Below, piece after piece: positions 47,388 through 58,819 of a DNA stretch of 64,000 nucleotides. The stretch is from Laetiporus sulphureus 93-53 (taxonomy: Eukaryota > Basidiomycota > Agaricomycetes > Polyporales > Laetiporaceae): the NCBI RefSeq assembly GCF_001632365.1, contig NW_024468593.1, positions 41,251-105,250 of the forward strand. Direction: 5' to 3'. The notes below the pieces were generated by a model. The model saw only the letters and a list, made by a program, of their open reading frames with translations. It was not told the origin of the DNA and searched no databases. Each line of letters opens with the position of its first letter. Position 1 is the first letter of the stretch. The translations under genes and the position numbers were made by a program.

Positions 47388-47579
47388 CCCGAGTATCGTT
47401 GGGTATTCGAACTGACGATCGGAGGTACCGTGAGGTGTGCGGATCGGGAACGGAGGTGGGATGCACGCTTACGTTGAGTCTGAGCAGGTGGTCGCGGATT
47501 GTGCAGCGTCGGGTGTCGGGAGATGGTGGGAGGGTTTCGGTGCTTGTTTTCATCCAGATTTTGATTCGCTGCGGCGTGG

Positions 47580-48303
47580 TCAGGAGGGCCGTGGTCGAGC
47601 GGGCGCACGCACCTCTTTACGGTTCAGTCCGTCTGTGTGGCTGGGGTTGGCGACGGTGCCGCTGGCGAGCGATGCGTCCGGAGATGGCGCAGAGTTGTTT
47701 TTGAAGACGATGTCGAGCAGCGAGCTTGAGGCGCGTGCTGCGTCTGGGACGGGGTACGGCGCGGCGGTATGTGGGCTCGAGCGCTGTAGGGCTGAATAAA
47801 AGGCGGCCTCGCCTTGAGTCTCTTCTATGCCACTCGAGGGCGCCTTGCCAGAAAACCACGCAGCGCTCCCATGGGCATGCGCCACGGCCTTTCCCTTACC
47901 CTGCACGTCCGCGGTCGACCATGATGCGTCGTGGGGTGACAGGAACGTGTCGTGCGCGCGTGCGTAGTCCTTTACCGGTGGGACCGGGGGCGACGGTTCG
48001 TTTAGCCTAGCCGTTCGGTAAATGGTTTGTCAAGGTTGCTTTTGGAGGATGAGAAGCTCACGTGAGAGTAAGATGCCCCGGTAAGTGCTGCGATCCTTGG
48101 TCTGCTGCGGGTTCTTCTGTCCGGCTGGAGTTGGTCAAGTGAGAGACGCGGGTGCCATTCAGAGGTCGGGTGACTTACAAGATAGAATTGGCGGCTTCCT
48201 GAGGTGTGAAACGCCGCGGTCCCGGTTCGCGAGCATTGTCGGGGAGATACCTGAGCGTGAGTGGCGGCTCAGCTGTATTCGGTGCGGTGAGCGAAAGGAT
48301 CAT
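47580..48303 (-). CDS. Hypothetical 204-residue protein
   Basis: Three exons (48179-48303, 48062-48124, 47580-48006) total 615 nt, in phase, with introns of 54 and 55 nt. The start MILSLTAPNTAEPP at 48303 leads to RYLPDNAREPGPRRFTPQEA ANSI; the last exon has PVKDYARAHDTFLSPHDASW and a Ser/Pro-rich tail that contains SSLLDIVFKNN. The pattern looks like a conserved protein of agaricomycetes with little predicted structure. I do not recognise a named family. It lies on the same strand as the 533-residue gene, with 192 nt between them. Confidence 0.55.
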
Positions 48304-49392
48304 TATTCATACATGGCAGCACTGTTTGACGAGTTGGCAACGCTTTGGGGATTGTCAGCCGCCGATTGCTGGACTTCTTGGTGGGTTGTCTCGGGTTCTT
48401 CTGGGGGATTGCGTATGAGCAAGTAGCGCACCGGGACTGGGAGCGGCGCCGGGTGCATTTTCTTATGTCAATGAGCAAAGTGATGACTCGGATGGAAGTG
48501 TGTGCAGGGTATGCAGGTGCCAATGCGAGTGGTCTTGGGTGCGGCGATGGCGGTAGAGAGCGACGCCACTCGAGACTCGAGAGGACAAAGGATGGACGCG
48601 ATCGTGGGACTCGTGTTGGAACCCCGCATTGTGCGTGCATATTCGCGGACGGGTGTGTCATTGCCTCTGTTCATCGTGAGCTGCGTGCGGTCGAGAGGCG
48701 AGCAGCAGTGTTGGATAGACCATCGATATGGGGTTACGTATATGGGAATGACTCTGCTACCAGCTAATCCCTACCAGCTCTCGAGCTGGCGGTTTTTCTG
48801 CATCTTAAAGAGTCCTTGTTGTCAATTTAATCCCTCGTGTTGGAGACGAATAAGCAGCCTGGCCGCCATAAGTGGTGAGCGCTGAGCGATGGCACTGCCT
48901 TGGGTTAAGTGAAGAGAAAGACCTCGGCACCGCTCAGCGCACCTCGTGTCCGCGATAAAGGTCAGTAGACACGACAGCGTCTGCATATCGAGTCTATGTA
49001 ACGAGTGGCGGTGAGTGACACCAGGACGGTGGCGGAAGGACGAGTTTCCAAATGGGGCAAGTGTTGTATGAGGGCGGGCGGCTAAGTTCTCCATTGTCCC
49101 GTGGATGGCAACGAAGCCAGCAGCGGAGACAACGATTGCCTCGTCAATGCCCCCCTCGTGCCTACCCAACCGTTGTTGGTCGCATTGACTGCGCTGGACG
49201 CCGTCGTTTGTTTTTTTCTTCCTGCTATAACAAGCTCGCTTGCGGTAGCCGTCGTGAGTCCCTGACATTCAATCTCGTTGCCGAGTCGCGTACTGTGTAC
49301 GCACTTCGTCCGCACGACATCCCGCTCTGTATCACTAGACACACACCCACGCCCCCACCTTATTATCTTATAATCCGAGCCGTCCTCACATC
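48304..49392. other. Intergenic sequence between divergent hypothetical genes
   Basis: Nothing recognisable. A 148-codon antisense open frame (48822-49268) is low in support. The 150 nt before 49393 are pyrimidine-rich, with CCCACGCCCCCACC, typical of a fungal promoter. Confidence 0.4.
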
Positions 49393-50223
49393 ATGAACAT
49401 CACGAATGCCTTCCTCAGCCCTTCCCTTCCGCCGACCACTAACCACCTCGACCCCCGAGAGCGCGCCCGTCTCATGCGCTCCGCACGCAAACTGGGCAAC
49501 GTCCTCGGCAGCACGCCTCAGCTGCTCGAGTCAGAACCGGCGGCGGCCACACCGATCGCTCGCTTGCCTATAGGACCCTCGCCCGGCAGGTCAGGGTCGA
49601 TCAAGTCCGTCTCTTCTTTCAGACAAGGCTCTATCTGCTCGCGGGCATCTACGCCCTCTCTGTATAGTTCCTCCTCGACAAATTCCTCCGTCGTGTCTCT
49701 CGCGCTGCCGCCGCCACACGCCAGCTGCGAATCACTCCCCGAGCCTCGGCTCTACTCGACGAAACATAAAAAGGCACGCAAGTCGAAGGAACTCCCAAGA
49801 CCGCTTGTCCTCCGCCTCAACGCCGTGCCCTTGCCCCCATCGGACAGACGCCTTCCCGGCCTCCCGCCCACCCCTTCTACCGCCGTCCCCACCACGCCCA
49901 TATCCCCAACCACACCCGTTGCCCCCAGCCCCGAAGAGACACGCCGTAAGCGCATGGCAAAGCTGAAGCGCACCCTTGGCGAAAACATTCCCCTCGACCT
50001 CGTCTTTCCTCGACACACACGTACTTCATCCTCTTCGCCACCGCGCTCACCAAACAGGGCAGGCCGGCACCGGAACATGTCTGTCGACCTTGGCCGGGAG
50101 GCGCCGCAGCCGTCGCGATCGTCCCGTGTGTGGGTGACGGGAACGGACAAATGGGTGGGCGAATGGAATCGGAAGGACATCTTCGAGGTGCAGCAGCAGC
50201 TGAGAACACTAAAGGGCCGATAA
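49393..50223 (+). CDS. Conserved hypothetical protein, single exon, Ser/Pro-rich
   Basis: A 276-residue single-exon frame from ATG 49393. It has three islands that look conserved: DPRERARLMRSARKLGNVLG near residue 22, ETRRKRMAKLKRTLGENIP near residue 183, and W.GEWNRKDIFEVQQQLRTLKGR at the end. Between them are long Ser/Pro/Thr-rich, presumably disordered segments. Good codon bias and the ordered islands make it credible. I do not know a function; the pattern resembles uncharacterised basidiomycete-specific proteins that may bind partners through short linear motifs. Confidence 0.7.
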   Translation: MNITNAFLSPSLPPTTNHLDPRERARLMRSARKLGNVLGSTPQLLESEPAAATPIARLPIGPSPGRSGSIKSVSSFRQGSICSRASTPSLYSSSSTNSSVVSLALPPPHASCESLPEPRLYSTKHKKARKSKELPRPLVLRLNAVPLPPSDRRLPGLPPTPSTAVPTTPISPTTPVAPSPEETRRKRMAKLKRTLGENIPLDLVFPRHTRTSSSSPPRSPNRAGRHRNMSVDLGREAPQPSRSSRVWVTGTDKWVGEWNRKDIFEVQQQLRTLKGR

Positions 50224-51899
50224 CGTTGTCAAGTCCTCGGAACTCCCAGATATCTATGTCATGTTGTACGATAGTTGCTAGTATACGCTGGATCGTTTGC
50301 AGAGGCCGCATAATAGGCTCAAAAGACCGACCTTACGACATTGCATAATGTATTTTGCAGCAAATTGTATTAAATGCACATGAGATGTACAACCCACGGA
50401 GGTTCTCAATGCGGCAGCAGATCGGCATGCCAGCACAGCAATCATTCCTTTTGCAGCAAATGGCGCAGCAGACACGTTAAGCCCTTGGGAGTCTCGAGGA
50501 TGTGAACGCGTTCTAATCGGACGCTTGATGTTCTCCGACGACCTAGTTCATATGGTGCACGGCCTCTCTTCGCCCCCGGCAAGGGCAGGGAGGAGCATGT
50601 GACCGTGCAGGTGATTCGTAGGCGACAAGAGGCAGTGCAGACATGACGAACGCTGTGAGAAGAGAATTCAAGCGTCCGTTCGCGCATGATCGAGAGAAGC
50701 AGGGGGTGCCGCCTGACCAAGATCCTCGGCCTCGTCTGCACAAACCGGCCCTTCCCACCGGTAGCTATGCGCGCATTAGCTGAACCATCCACAAGGAAAA
50801 GGAGGGCCGTACCTGCTCTGTTTATGGCGCAATAGAGGCCCATCCAATAGTGCATACACTATATTGAGCATGCACGGAGATGACTCTCGGCAGGTGGTGT
50901 CGCTCGCCTACTTATTGCGGCCCGAGCTGCACGAACAATAGGTCCAGCCCTTGCGATTGGCGCCATCTGGTCGGATTGTAATGTATCATCCGAAGAGGAT
51001 GTCGAAGGTGGCATGCGCACAGGAGATCTGAGCCCTGAGTGTGGAGCTTCTTCCGCTGGAAGCGCATGATAGTCCGCGGCAGAACGACCGAAAATCCGCT
51101 CTGAGAGAGAAAGGCGTCGAACAGAGGCCGATCGCAGACGTTATTGCGAGCTAGTACAGATCCTCTAACACCGTGCCTTCCGCATATCGGCCGCTAAGGG
51201 ATCACCTGACAGCTGTGAATCGGTCAAAGACACGCACAGTAGCGTGTCATCAGTGCACTGGCCGCCGTCTGGACGGGCCAGTGAAGTGCCCCACCAATCC
51301 GTAATCCTCCGTGCTCATCGTTGTGCATGCTAGAAACCTATTAGAATGGCTGGCCAGTAGGATCTGCTGCGTTTGTCGGCCCTGCGAAGTGTTTCTGGTA
51401 TGACTTGGTCACACTTCCCTGCCCGGAGTGAGGTCGCGACCGTCGAAGAATGTCAAGCCCACACGGACAATGTCTATTTGGAACGTTCGTGGGGAGGTCG
51501 TCGAGGAGGTCATGGATACCGCATCAGTGCTCGTGAAAAGAAGGCACGGTGCGGCGAGACTGCGCGAGCGAAGTTGACGATGGGATTGCCAATTGCACTT
51601 GCTGTGGATAACTGGTTTCAATTCGCAGACTGAATCACAGAACATAAGCAGCAGACTGACACTCGAATGGTGCCGAACCCGTACCTTGCCGTCTTGTTCA
51701 ATCTCACCATGAATCTGTATAGTGTCAGAGCGTTGGGTGACTCGTATCATACTTATCTAAGTCGCAAGCGCTTCAATATCAGTATCTCCCCTTTGAATCC
51801 GAAGGAACGTCGAAGGCATCTAGCATCTGTTATACACATCGAAACGGTAATAACTTACAGTGACACGATGAAGGGTATCGTTGATAAAGCCCAATCAGC
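50224..51899. other. Intergenic sequence between convergent genes
   Basis: About 1.7 kb without a supported gene. Several 60-140-codon open frames occur, on both strands, without family resemblance. Confidence 0.45.
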
Positions 51900-52882
51900 T
51901 CACCATCTCGCTCGCGCGCCCCTCGTATCCTGGAAATAATGGCCGTCCCACCTCCGTTCACGAATACGCCGAGCTTCCTCCACTTCTCTTCGATTAAAGA
52001 CATCGCCGTACCCTTCATCCCTTCCCCCGTGCACAGTGCTCGGCGTCTCGCTTCCCTCCATCTCCCTTTTCTTCCGCCGGATCAGCTCTAACGCCCGCTG
52101 GCGCTCCGAAGACTCACGATTCAGTCGCGCGACCTCTGGCGGCTTCTGATTGGCGGCAGACGTCGAAGACGGTGGCCGACGGGCGTGCGACGTCGTCGAT
52201 GTGCTTGCGGAGCGAGAAGACAGCTGGTAATTGATGGAGGTGAGAGGGTCATTAACCGACTTCCGCGCGAGGTCGCGGATCCTGCAAAAATAACTCAGCG
52301 ATGGCAGGGAAGGTGGACACAATAGAAGACGAACTTTCGATCCTCGTCTACCTCGTGCTCTTTGCCGTGGTTCCGTTCGTAATACCATGGTTTGAGGTCT
52401 TTCTCGGGCGGTGCGAGCGGGATTCCCTTCTCTGTCTCGGGCGGTTCTTTTTTTGTGGACCTCACCGGGACCAATTGCTAGTGCGGACAGGAGGTGTCAA
52501 CAGGGTGACTGCGCAGACAGACAGAAGAGAAGCAGACTCAACTCGTTCCAGGTCCTCGAAAAGATTGATATGGCCGCCGGTCGTGATTGAAGATGGTCCC
52601 GCTTTGGCTTGGGAATCAAGCTCATCATCGTCTTGTCTGTTCTTGGATGCCTTCACTCCAGCACGCTGCCGCAGCAGATCTATGCGTGCTTCCGAGTCCT
52701 GCACGGTATCATCTCCGCCTGTGTATGAATGCACAGAAAGAGCAGCTTACCGCTAGCATCATCTTGCCTTCCTGGACAGCCTCCTGCAATCGCGCCTCCT
52801 CTTCATCTCGGCGGACCCTCTCGATGTTATCCCTGCGGTAAGGGTGGTACGATTTGTGATGTGCGATGTTGAGCTTTCCCAT
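51900..52882 (-). CDS. LENG1-like protein with N-terminal CIR_N domain
   Basis: Four exons (52751-52882, 52543-52698, 52335-52477, 51900-52281) total 813 nt, or 270 residues, in phase. The start MGKLNIAHHKSYHPYRRDNI, followed by ERVRRDEEEARLQEA and MMLADSEARIDLLRQRAG, is the hallmark of the CIR_N domain as found in LENG1 (leukocyte receptor cluster member 1) and related splicing-associated proteins. The middle has LKPWYYERNHGK and DRKIRDLARKSVNDPLTSIN. The C-terminus is charged (NRESSERQRALELIRRKKRE) and ends ARARW. CIR_N proteins are nuclear and some, such as CWC25 and CIR1, are linked to splicing or transcription. For LENG1 itself a direct role is not established. The start is well supported because it is the conserved N-terminal motif. 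Confidence 0.85.
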
Positions 52883-53144
52883 GAGCAGCGCGCGGATTAA
52901 TGACAAGCTAATGCGAGAGGCAGGGGACGAGGGGGACGCCGCGAACGAATGAGATGAACGGGTATCACCGAGCGGAGCCCCAAAGCCTCGAGTATGCCTC
53001 GCGCGGATCCATCAAATTCATACATAATTTGTGAATGTGGCCGAGCGTGTATAAGGCCGTCTTACAATTACGTTGATAATACATACAGCATGTTAGTATC
53101 CTACACATCGCACGTCGCCACAAATGTCCAAGCGCATGCATGCC

Positions 53145-53942
53145 TCATAGCACTCCAGCCCGAATGATCACTATCGGCACTGATGGCCGACGCAGAATGT
53201 CGTCTTGATTGTAGTATGTCTGTATCTTTTTCACCACGTCCATACCCGACGCAACTTCACCGAAGACGACGTTACGGCCATCACACCAAGGAGCTGGCGC
53301 CGTGGTGATGAAGAACTGCCAAGGCCGGAGAAATAAGCAAGAACCCTGCTGGCTAAGAAGAGAGAGGAAGGCCGCACATGAGAAGAATTGGTATTTGGGC
53401 CTCGATTGGCCATTGATACGAGCCCCGGCCTATCATGTCTCAACCGAAAATTCTCATCTAAAGCCGACTGTCAGCAAGTAACGTGAACGGCACCTGGCCA
53501 CTCACCCGCAAACTTGGGCCCATAGATCGACTGGCCACCGGCACCATCGCCTCCGTAAATGTCGCCACCTTGGATCATGAACTGTCGGCGGCGATACGCA
53601 GGGTGAGAGACGACGTGGAGAGAGGACACTAGCAGTGCGGGAGAACCACGGACCTCCGGTACGATACGGTGAATGGTAGAATTCGCATACCCAAATCCAT
53701 GATTGCCCGAGGCAAGCTCGCGAAAATTCCGGGCAGTCATTGGACATATTTGGTCAAACAACCGGAAGGTGATACGCCCTGCAGGCAATCCGTCGATGCT
53801 GATGTCGAACTGGGAGATGCGCTCAATAGAGCCACAATTGTACACTGCCTGAGATAGCTCACAAATACATCGGGGCCACTGTGGGAGTGGCTTTAGTTGA
53901 GAGGGCGGGGATGGATGGGAGAAAGACATACGTGTTCAGCAT
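53145..53942 (-). CDS. Cyclophilin-type peptidyl-prolyl cis-trans isomerase
   Basis: Six exons (53932-53942, 53863-53878, 53654-53809, 53506-53581, 53378-53457, 53145-53315) total 510 nt, or 169 residues, in phase. They read [114 protein letters not shown] and [15 protein letters not shown]. Active-site residues of CypA that are kept include Arg55, Phe60, Met61, Gln63, Phe113 and Trp121; the position of Gln111 is His and that of His126 is Asn. The family catalyses X-Pro isomerisation. The single-domain form suggests a cytosolic or nuclear enzyme, with no signal peptide. The first two exons are only 11 and 16 nt, so automatic prediction would easily miss them. Confidence 0.88.
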
Positions 53943-56900
53943 CGTAAGAGAGCGGAGCTGTACGGTGTAGAGTGGGAGAATAGGGCGGGAGTGGAGAGAG
54001 GGGGTTCCATTTTTCAGGGTTAGCGAGTGGGACTCAAATCCAAGAGGCGGGAACGCGACAAGGCGTTCCCGGCCATTGCCGTGATCAGCAACGCCGGAGA
54101 TCACCGACCGGCGCCGTAACCTTTCTGCGGCCGGAAATCCCCCGGTCAAAATCAATATTAGATCAGCGCGCTCTGCCCTCTGCTGATGCGGAACGGTCTA
54201 GACTCTCGTCAACTGCCGTACGACTTGGTGGCCACACGCCAAGCTCATCCGCCCGCTTCTGCGCGCAGCCACCGTCTGTGCTGCCCCAAATGCAGCAACG
54301 CCGCAGAAATTCACACCGTCAAATTCGTCTGCACGAGTTCGTTCCAAAATAATTCCCATCGCTTCGTCGATGCCCGCTCCGATTCTAGGTTTAATGTCCG
54401 TGCATCGCCGAGCTCCAGCGCACCGTTCGGAAAATACAGAACTCTTCGGTTGGAGCGCGCGCTCACTCGTTCTCGTTTATCGTGATCTCTGCGCACTGAT
54501 ATCTAGCGCTATCACACGCACATCAGCACCGGTACGTCTTTGGAGCCCTGAGCGCCACTCTGTAGCCAATATGCTGGATCAACGGAGGTATGTAAATGTC
54601 CGAGAGATTGCACATTCCCGGCGCCAATCATGGTTGCAGTTCGTGCCATCTTCGTTTGCAACTCGGAAATGAACATGCAGTCAATGACTGCCGTTGTCGG
54701 CCCCGCCCAACATCTCTCGTGCAGTCGGTACGTACCTCCCCCGACGTTCTAGCTTTATCGATAACGCGTTCGTTCTGCAGTATCCTAGCTCTGACCAGAC
54801 AGCTTCATCGCACGATTTCCTTCTAAAATGCTTTTGGTTCTTCCAAATCATGCCGTCGCGGTCCGGAGGCTGCTCGTATAAATGGCTCTCTATCGCTTCT
54901 TTCTGTGCCGCTCATCGTTCCTGGTGCGGAAATCGCCGCACTTCATCACAGGGCGAACAAGCCGACTCACTCCACCTCGCCGACTGACCTTCACAATCGA
55001 TGGCTGGGCTTATAATAGACATTGTCCTATTGATCCTGCTAATTTTCATCCCCTTTGGATGCATGTATCAGGCGATCAGCGGCATATGCGAGCTCGTCAG
55101 CAGGCTTACAGGCTCCCTGCCTATGCATACACGAGCTCGCCGCATAAGCTCGATGGCTTCTCGCGCTTAGTCGACCTCCCAAGAACGTGGACAGTGCTGC
55201 AATTGCTCTTCACTAGAGGCAGCAATTTCGGGCAACCTTGCGAATGACGCTTAATTGTGAGTACCCGGAAACATCGTCCAGCATGCGCCGCATGTCAACG
55301 TGGACTTACAATTTGAATTGACTCCACCTCATGATCTAACCGGACATGAGCACTGGTTGGTAGAAGACGCCCGGCAATCGCCGAGGTGAGTGTCTCGCGT
55401 ATTCCTACATCGTGCCCCGTGGATGGTTATATTGGGGTTTTTCTGTTCCTCATTTTTGCCGAACAGCATAATTCTATATCAAACAAGCGACGGCAAGAGC
55501 CATTGATGCGTCCATTCGCAAAGGTCACCCTTCTCGATGTTGTGATCAATCAGTCAGCAGCAGGCGATCGGGACCATGAGGTACGCACGAATCACCCGCT
55601 TTGACAACACCGAAATCCATCCCAGTGCCTAGCAACTTTGGCGACAAGAAAAATTAAGCGACGGCGTTGATCGTTGCTACCTCTGCCACTGACTCCGGGA
55701 TCGGCAATATAAAAGTGCTGCTACGGTAGAGTGTTGGGATAATACCGCCGGTGATTTATTGAGCAGCGATGTCATGCAGCTTTTCATGATTGCCGGGGCT
55801 GCGCTTTATGTCGAAGACGCCGCGGCGAGGTGCGCTGCAGAAAGCGTCGTGCTTTCTCAAATTTTTTGGACTGTAGTGCTGGAGCGGATGACGAGGTCTA
55901 GACCATCATGGCACCACGAAATGTCGCATCAAAGTGACGAGAGTGTTCTATCTGATCCTAAGCTATGGGGGGGCGGGTTGTCTTCTATTACAGTCGAATA
56001 CGTGATCGTCGCACCATGCTCCACGGAATGTACCTTTTAAAAGGCTTCGTATTGCAATGAAGAGTCTAGAACCATACAAGCGACAGCCATCAGTATGTCA
56101 CTAGGTCTTTCGCAGCGCACGCTCCTGTACCGAATTTCAGCATTCTGATCCACACTCACCACCTTTACGGTCATATTGATATCTGAGAATAGATGAGCAG
56201 ATTACCGCCGCTTATTCGCCTTAATCACTGCATAATCCTGTGCAGTTGAAGATCTTCTCGCTGTGTCCAGGCCACATTGACATATCCCGACCAGTCGGCG
56301 ATGCAAATCTGGGTCGAGACTGTTTCCGGGACGGAGCCGCACATAAAAGCACCACAGGGTCAATATGTGGGTTCACTGAATGGCCAACATCGGCTGCAGA
56401 CACCGATTTCCGTCATTTCTGTGCAAAACAGTGTGTTCGCGTAGTCTCGGTTCAGTCGAGGTGCATAGCGTGGTCGAACGCCAAGAGAAAACACTCCCGT
56501 GAGTGTCAGCAATCCAATTGAAGTTCTGATAGGCTGAGCGAGCACGGAGGATGAAGCAGACGGTGGAAGCGCGCGCGCAAGTTGAGCGCCCTTCGTACCG
56601 CACCCGGGGCGACACGCACGAGCATGAAGCAGAGCCTGCCGTAACATGCAGCGTGGAAAGCTATTATGACACGAGGTGCTCACCAGCCTCGCGATCGCCC
56701 ACGCGATGGCCTCGAGCTACCGTACTCTATGGCCAACGGGGAGTCAATGACATCACAGGGAAAGTCGGCCCTTCAGACAAGAAGTGGAGCTTTGCGTTCG
56801 AGTCAAAGACTATGGTTCGAAGCTTGATGAATGGGAGGCAAACGCGCGATCTGCAAAGCCTGAACAGCATGTGCTGGCCTAGAACGTGATGGGGACATAT

Positions 56901-58819
56901 CGGCGATGGACCACGGCGTTTTACGAAAGCGACTCACACTGCATTTCAAGGCTCTGTTCGGACCAATCGCTCCTTGCCAAAAACATATTGGAGCTGGCTG
57001 ACCGCCGTGTTCCGTGTTTTGCCAAAAGAGTGCTTTGCTTTCATGCAGGCAGCTTCATATCGCTGACAGTGAAATCTTCCGGTGTCTCGAAACACGCATG
57101 TGAGAATGCATAAGACAGCGCAGCAGGACCATATGAGAGATCATGTGAAGCGCTGGTAATCACACCTTGACGGAACGAGACCGACCGACCAACCGAATCT
57201 ATCCACGACTCAAAGCCATCGCTCATGATAAGCGAGTAAGAACAATTGATCACGGAGCAGGATCGGTAGCTTAATGGCCTCTCTTCTTTGCACGTAATGC
57301 TGAGGCGATAGACAAAGATTCTGGAAGAGCCGTTCATCGGATGTTCTTCCTTCAAGGAGCAGCCTCACAGGGCTGATTGTGTCCAGCGTAGACACCGTCG
57401 GACAACGAGGAGCCTAGAGCGGTTGCAATCCAGTTAAGGTTTTCGAATAGGAATAGAATGCCTTGATTCTCCCGTCTCGAAAGGAGTTTTCCATTGCGGG
57501 AGAAGCAGACATTACTGAACAACATGAAAAGGCCCTTCGAGATCTGACGAGGGTACGTACCATACCGGAGGAGAACAGGCACATCATTTACTTTGGACAG
57601 CTTTAGAGTGTCCTCGGGCTCTTCTGGGTGTTTCCGGATGAGGTGTCCTTCATTCGCGTCGAAAATGCAGGATCAGATCATGGGCGCCCAAGCAGGCGTG
57701 GTTGAGATGAATGCCACGTGCCCTCGCAAACTGTACGCAAACGTGCTTCTGTACGGCCCGCGGCAGGAGATATAGGCGATCAAAGAGGGAAACGGTCCGC
57801 CCGCACAGATCTAGAGCCGCGCTATTCGAAGCGTATACCACTCACCGAGGACCCAAACTCCACGGATTTGTATCGCAGTCTAGGGAGGGACGGTTATACG
57901 CGAGCTCTAGCCTCTGTACACGTTGAGAATGCCAATGAACTCTAAAACGTGCATCATAGAATGGCCCACTCACATCCATGTAGAGCCATGACATCCGCAA
58001 GTTCAGATTGTGCTATTATTGCTATTATTGCTGTCAGCGGCTATATTGTGCTATATCGTAAATTTTAGCAGAATCAAGACTGCAGATGTCACGCATGCGA
58101 CTTGAAGAATTCTCAGACGGATGTTGAGGCTGTCGGATTTCGTCAAAGCGCACTATTCCTGACAGCCATACAAACCTACATGACTCACGGTTGTAAGTAA
58201 GATCCCGAAGTTGTCGGAACTCCAAGTTCAGCAACAAAGGACTCACCACGCAGGTCCAAGCAAAGCATCTCAATGGCTCGGTCGGAGACGAAACTACTTT
58301 TTTTCCATCGCACGGACAAAGTTGAAAAGTAACACGAGAACGCACTCCGGTCATTCACGGCAACTTATCGTGGTTACTCTACTGTAAGCCGTGGTCATGG
58401 TCGGTAACAAGTTATAACGGTTACTACCGGCGCGAGCTTTCCGCGAAGGGCGCTCGATCAGCACGCACTCATCGGGTCGCACCTGCCGAATTCTTCATCT
58501 CTCCGGTTGGAGTGATACATTCCGTGTATTATTAGAATCAATGACGACTAGACTGAACATGGGCTATACTAAAGTATACAACCGTGCAAACGTTATGATG
58601 CATGAACAGTAAGGAAGACCTGAGGGTAATAGTGACAATCGAGGCAGGGTATACGGCGAATACAACGCCTCAGAGGAATCAAGCCGAGAAGGAAGACAAA
58701 GTAGACGATACAGAGATATGAAGCCAAAGTCGTCAAAGTCGCAAATGAAATTCAGACGACGGTAAACCTATGTCACGGCTCGTCAGTGAACATACCACAT
58801 CAAACGACGTGATAGCTAC
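53943..58819. other. Large gene-free stretch
   Basis: Nearly 5 kb without a gene I can support. Scattered frames of 60-112 codons on both strands do not assemble into a known family. On the minus strand between about 57,600 and 58,354 some exon-like pieces (for example LLLNLEFRQLRDLTYN) loosely suggest a leucine-rich F-box type protein, but this is too weak to call. A short (TGCTATTAT)-like repeat occurs at about 58,011-58,034. Confidence 0.45.

Noticed and set aside
48822..49268. 148-codon minus-strand open frame upstream of the Ser/Pro-rich gene
   Set aside because: No recognisable domain and low-complexity basic composition; it overlaps the likely promoter.
57590..58354. Possible leucine-rich F-box type gene on the minus strand
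   Set aside because: Only a loose compositional similarity; stops interrupt each frame and no F-box motif is clear.
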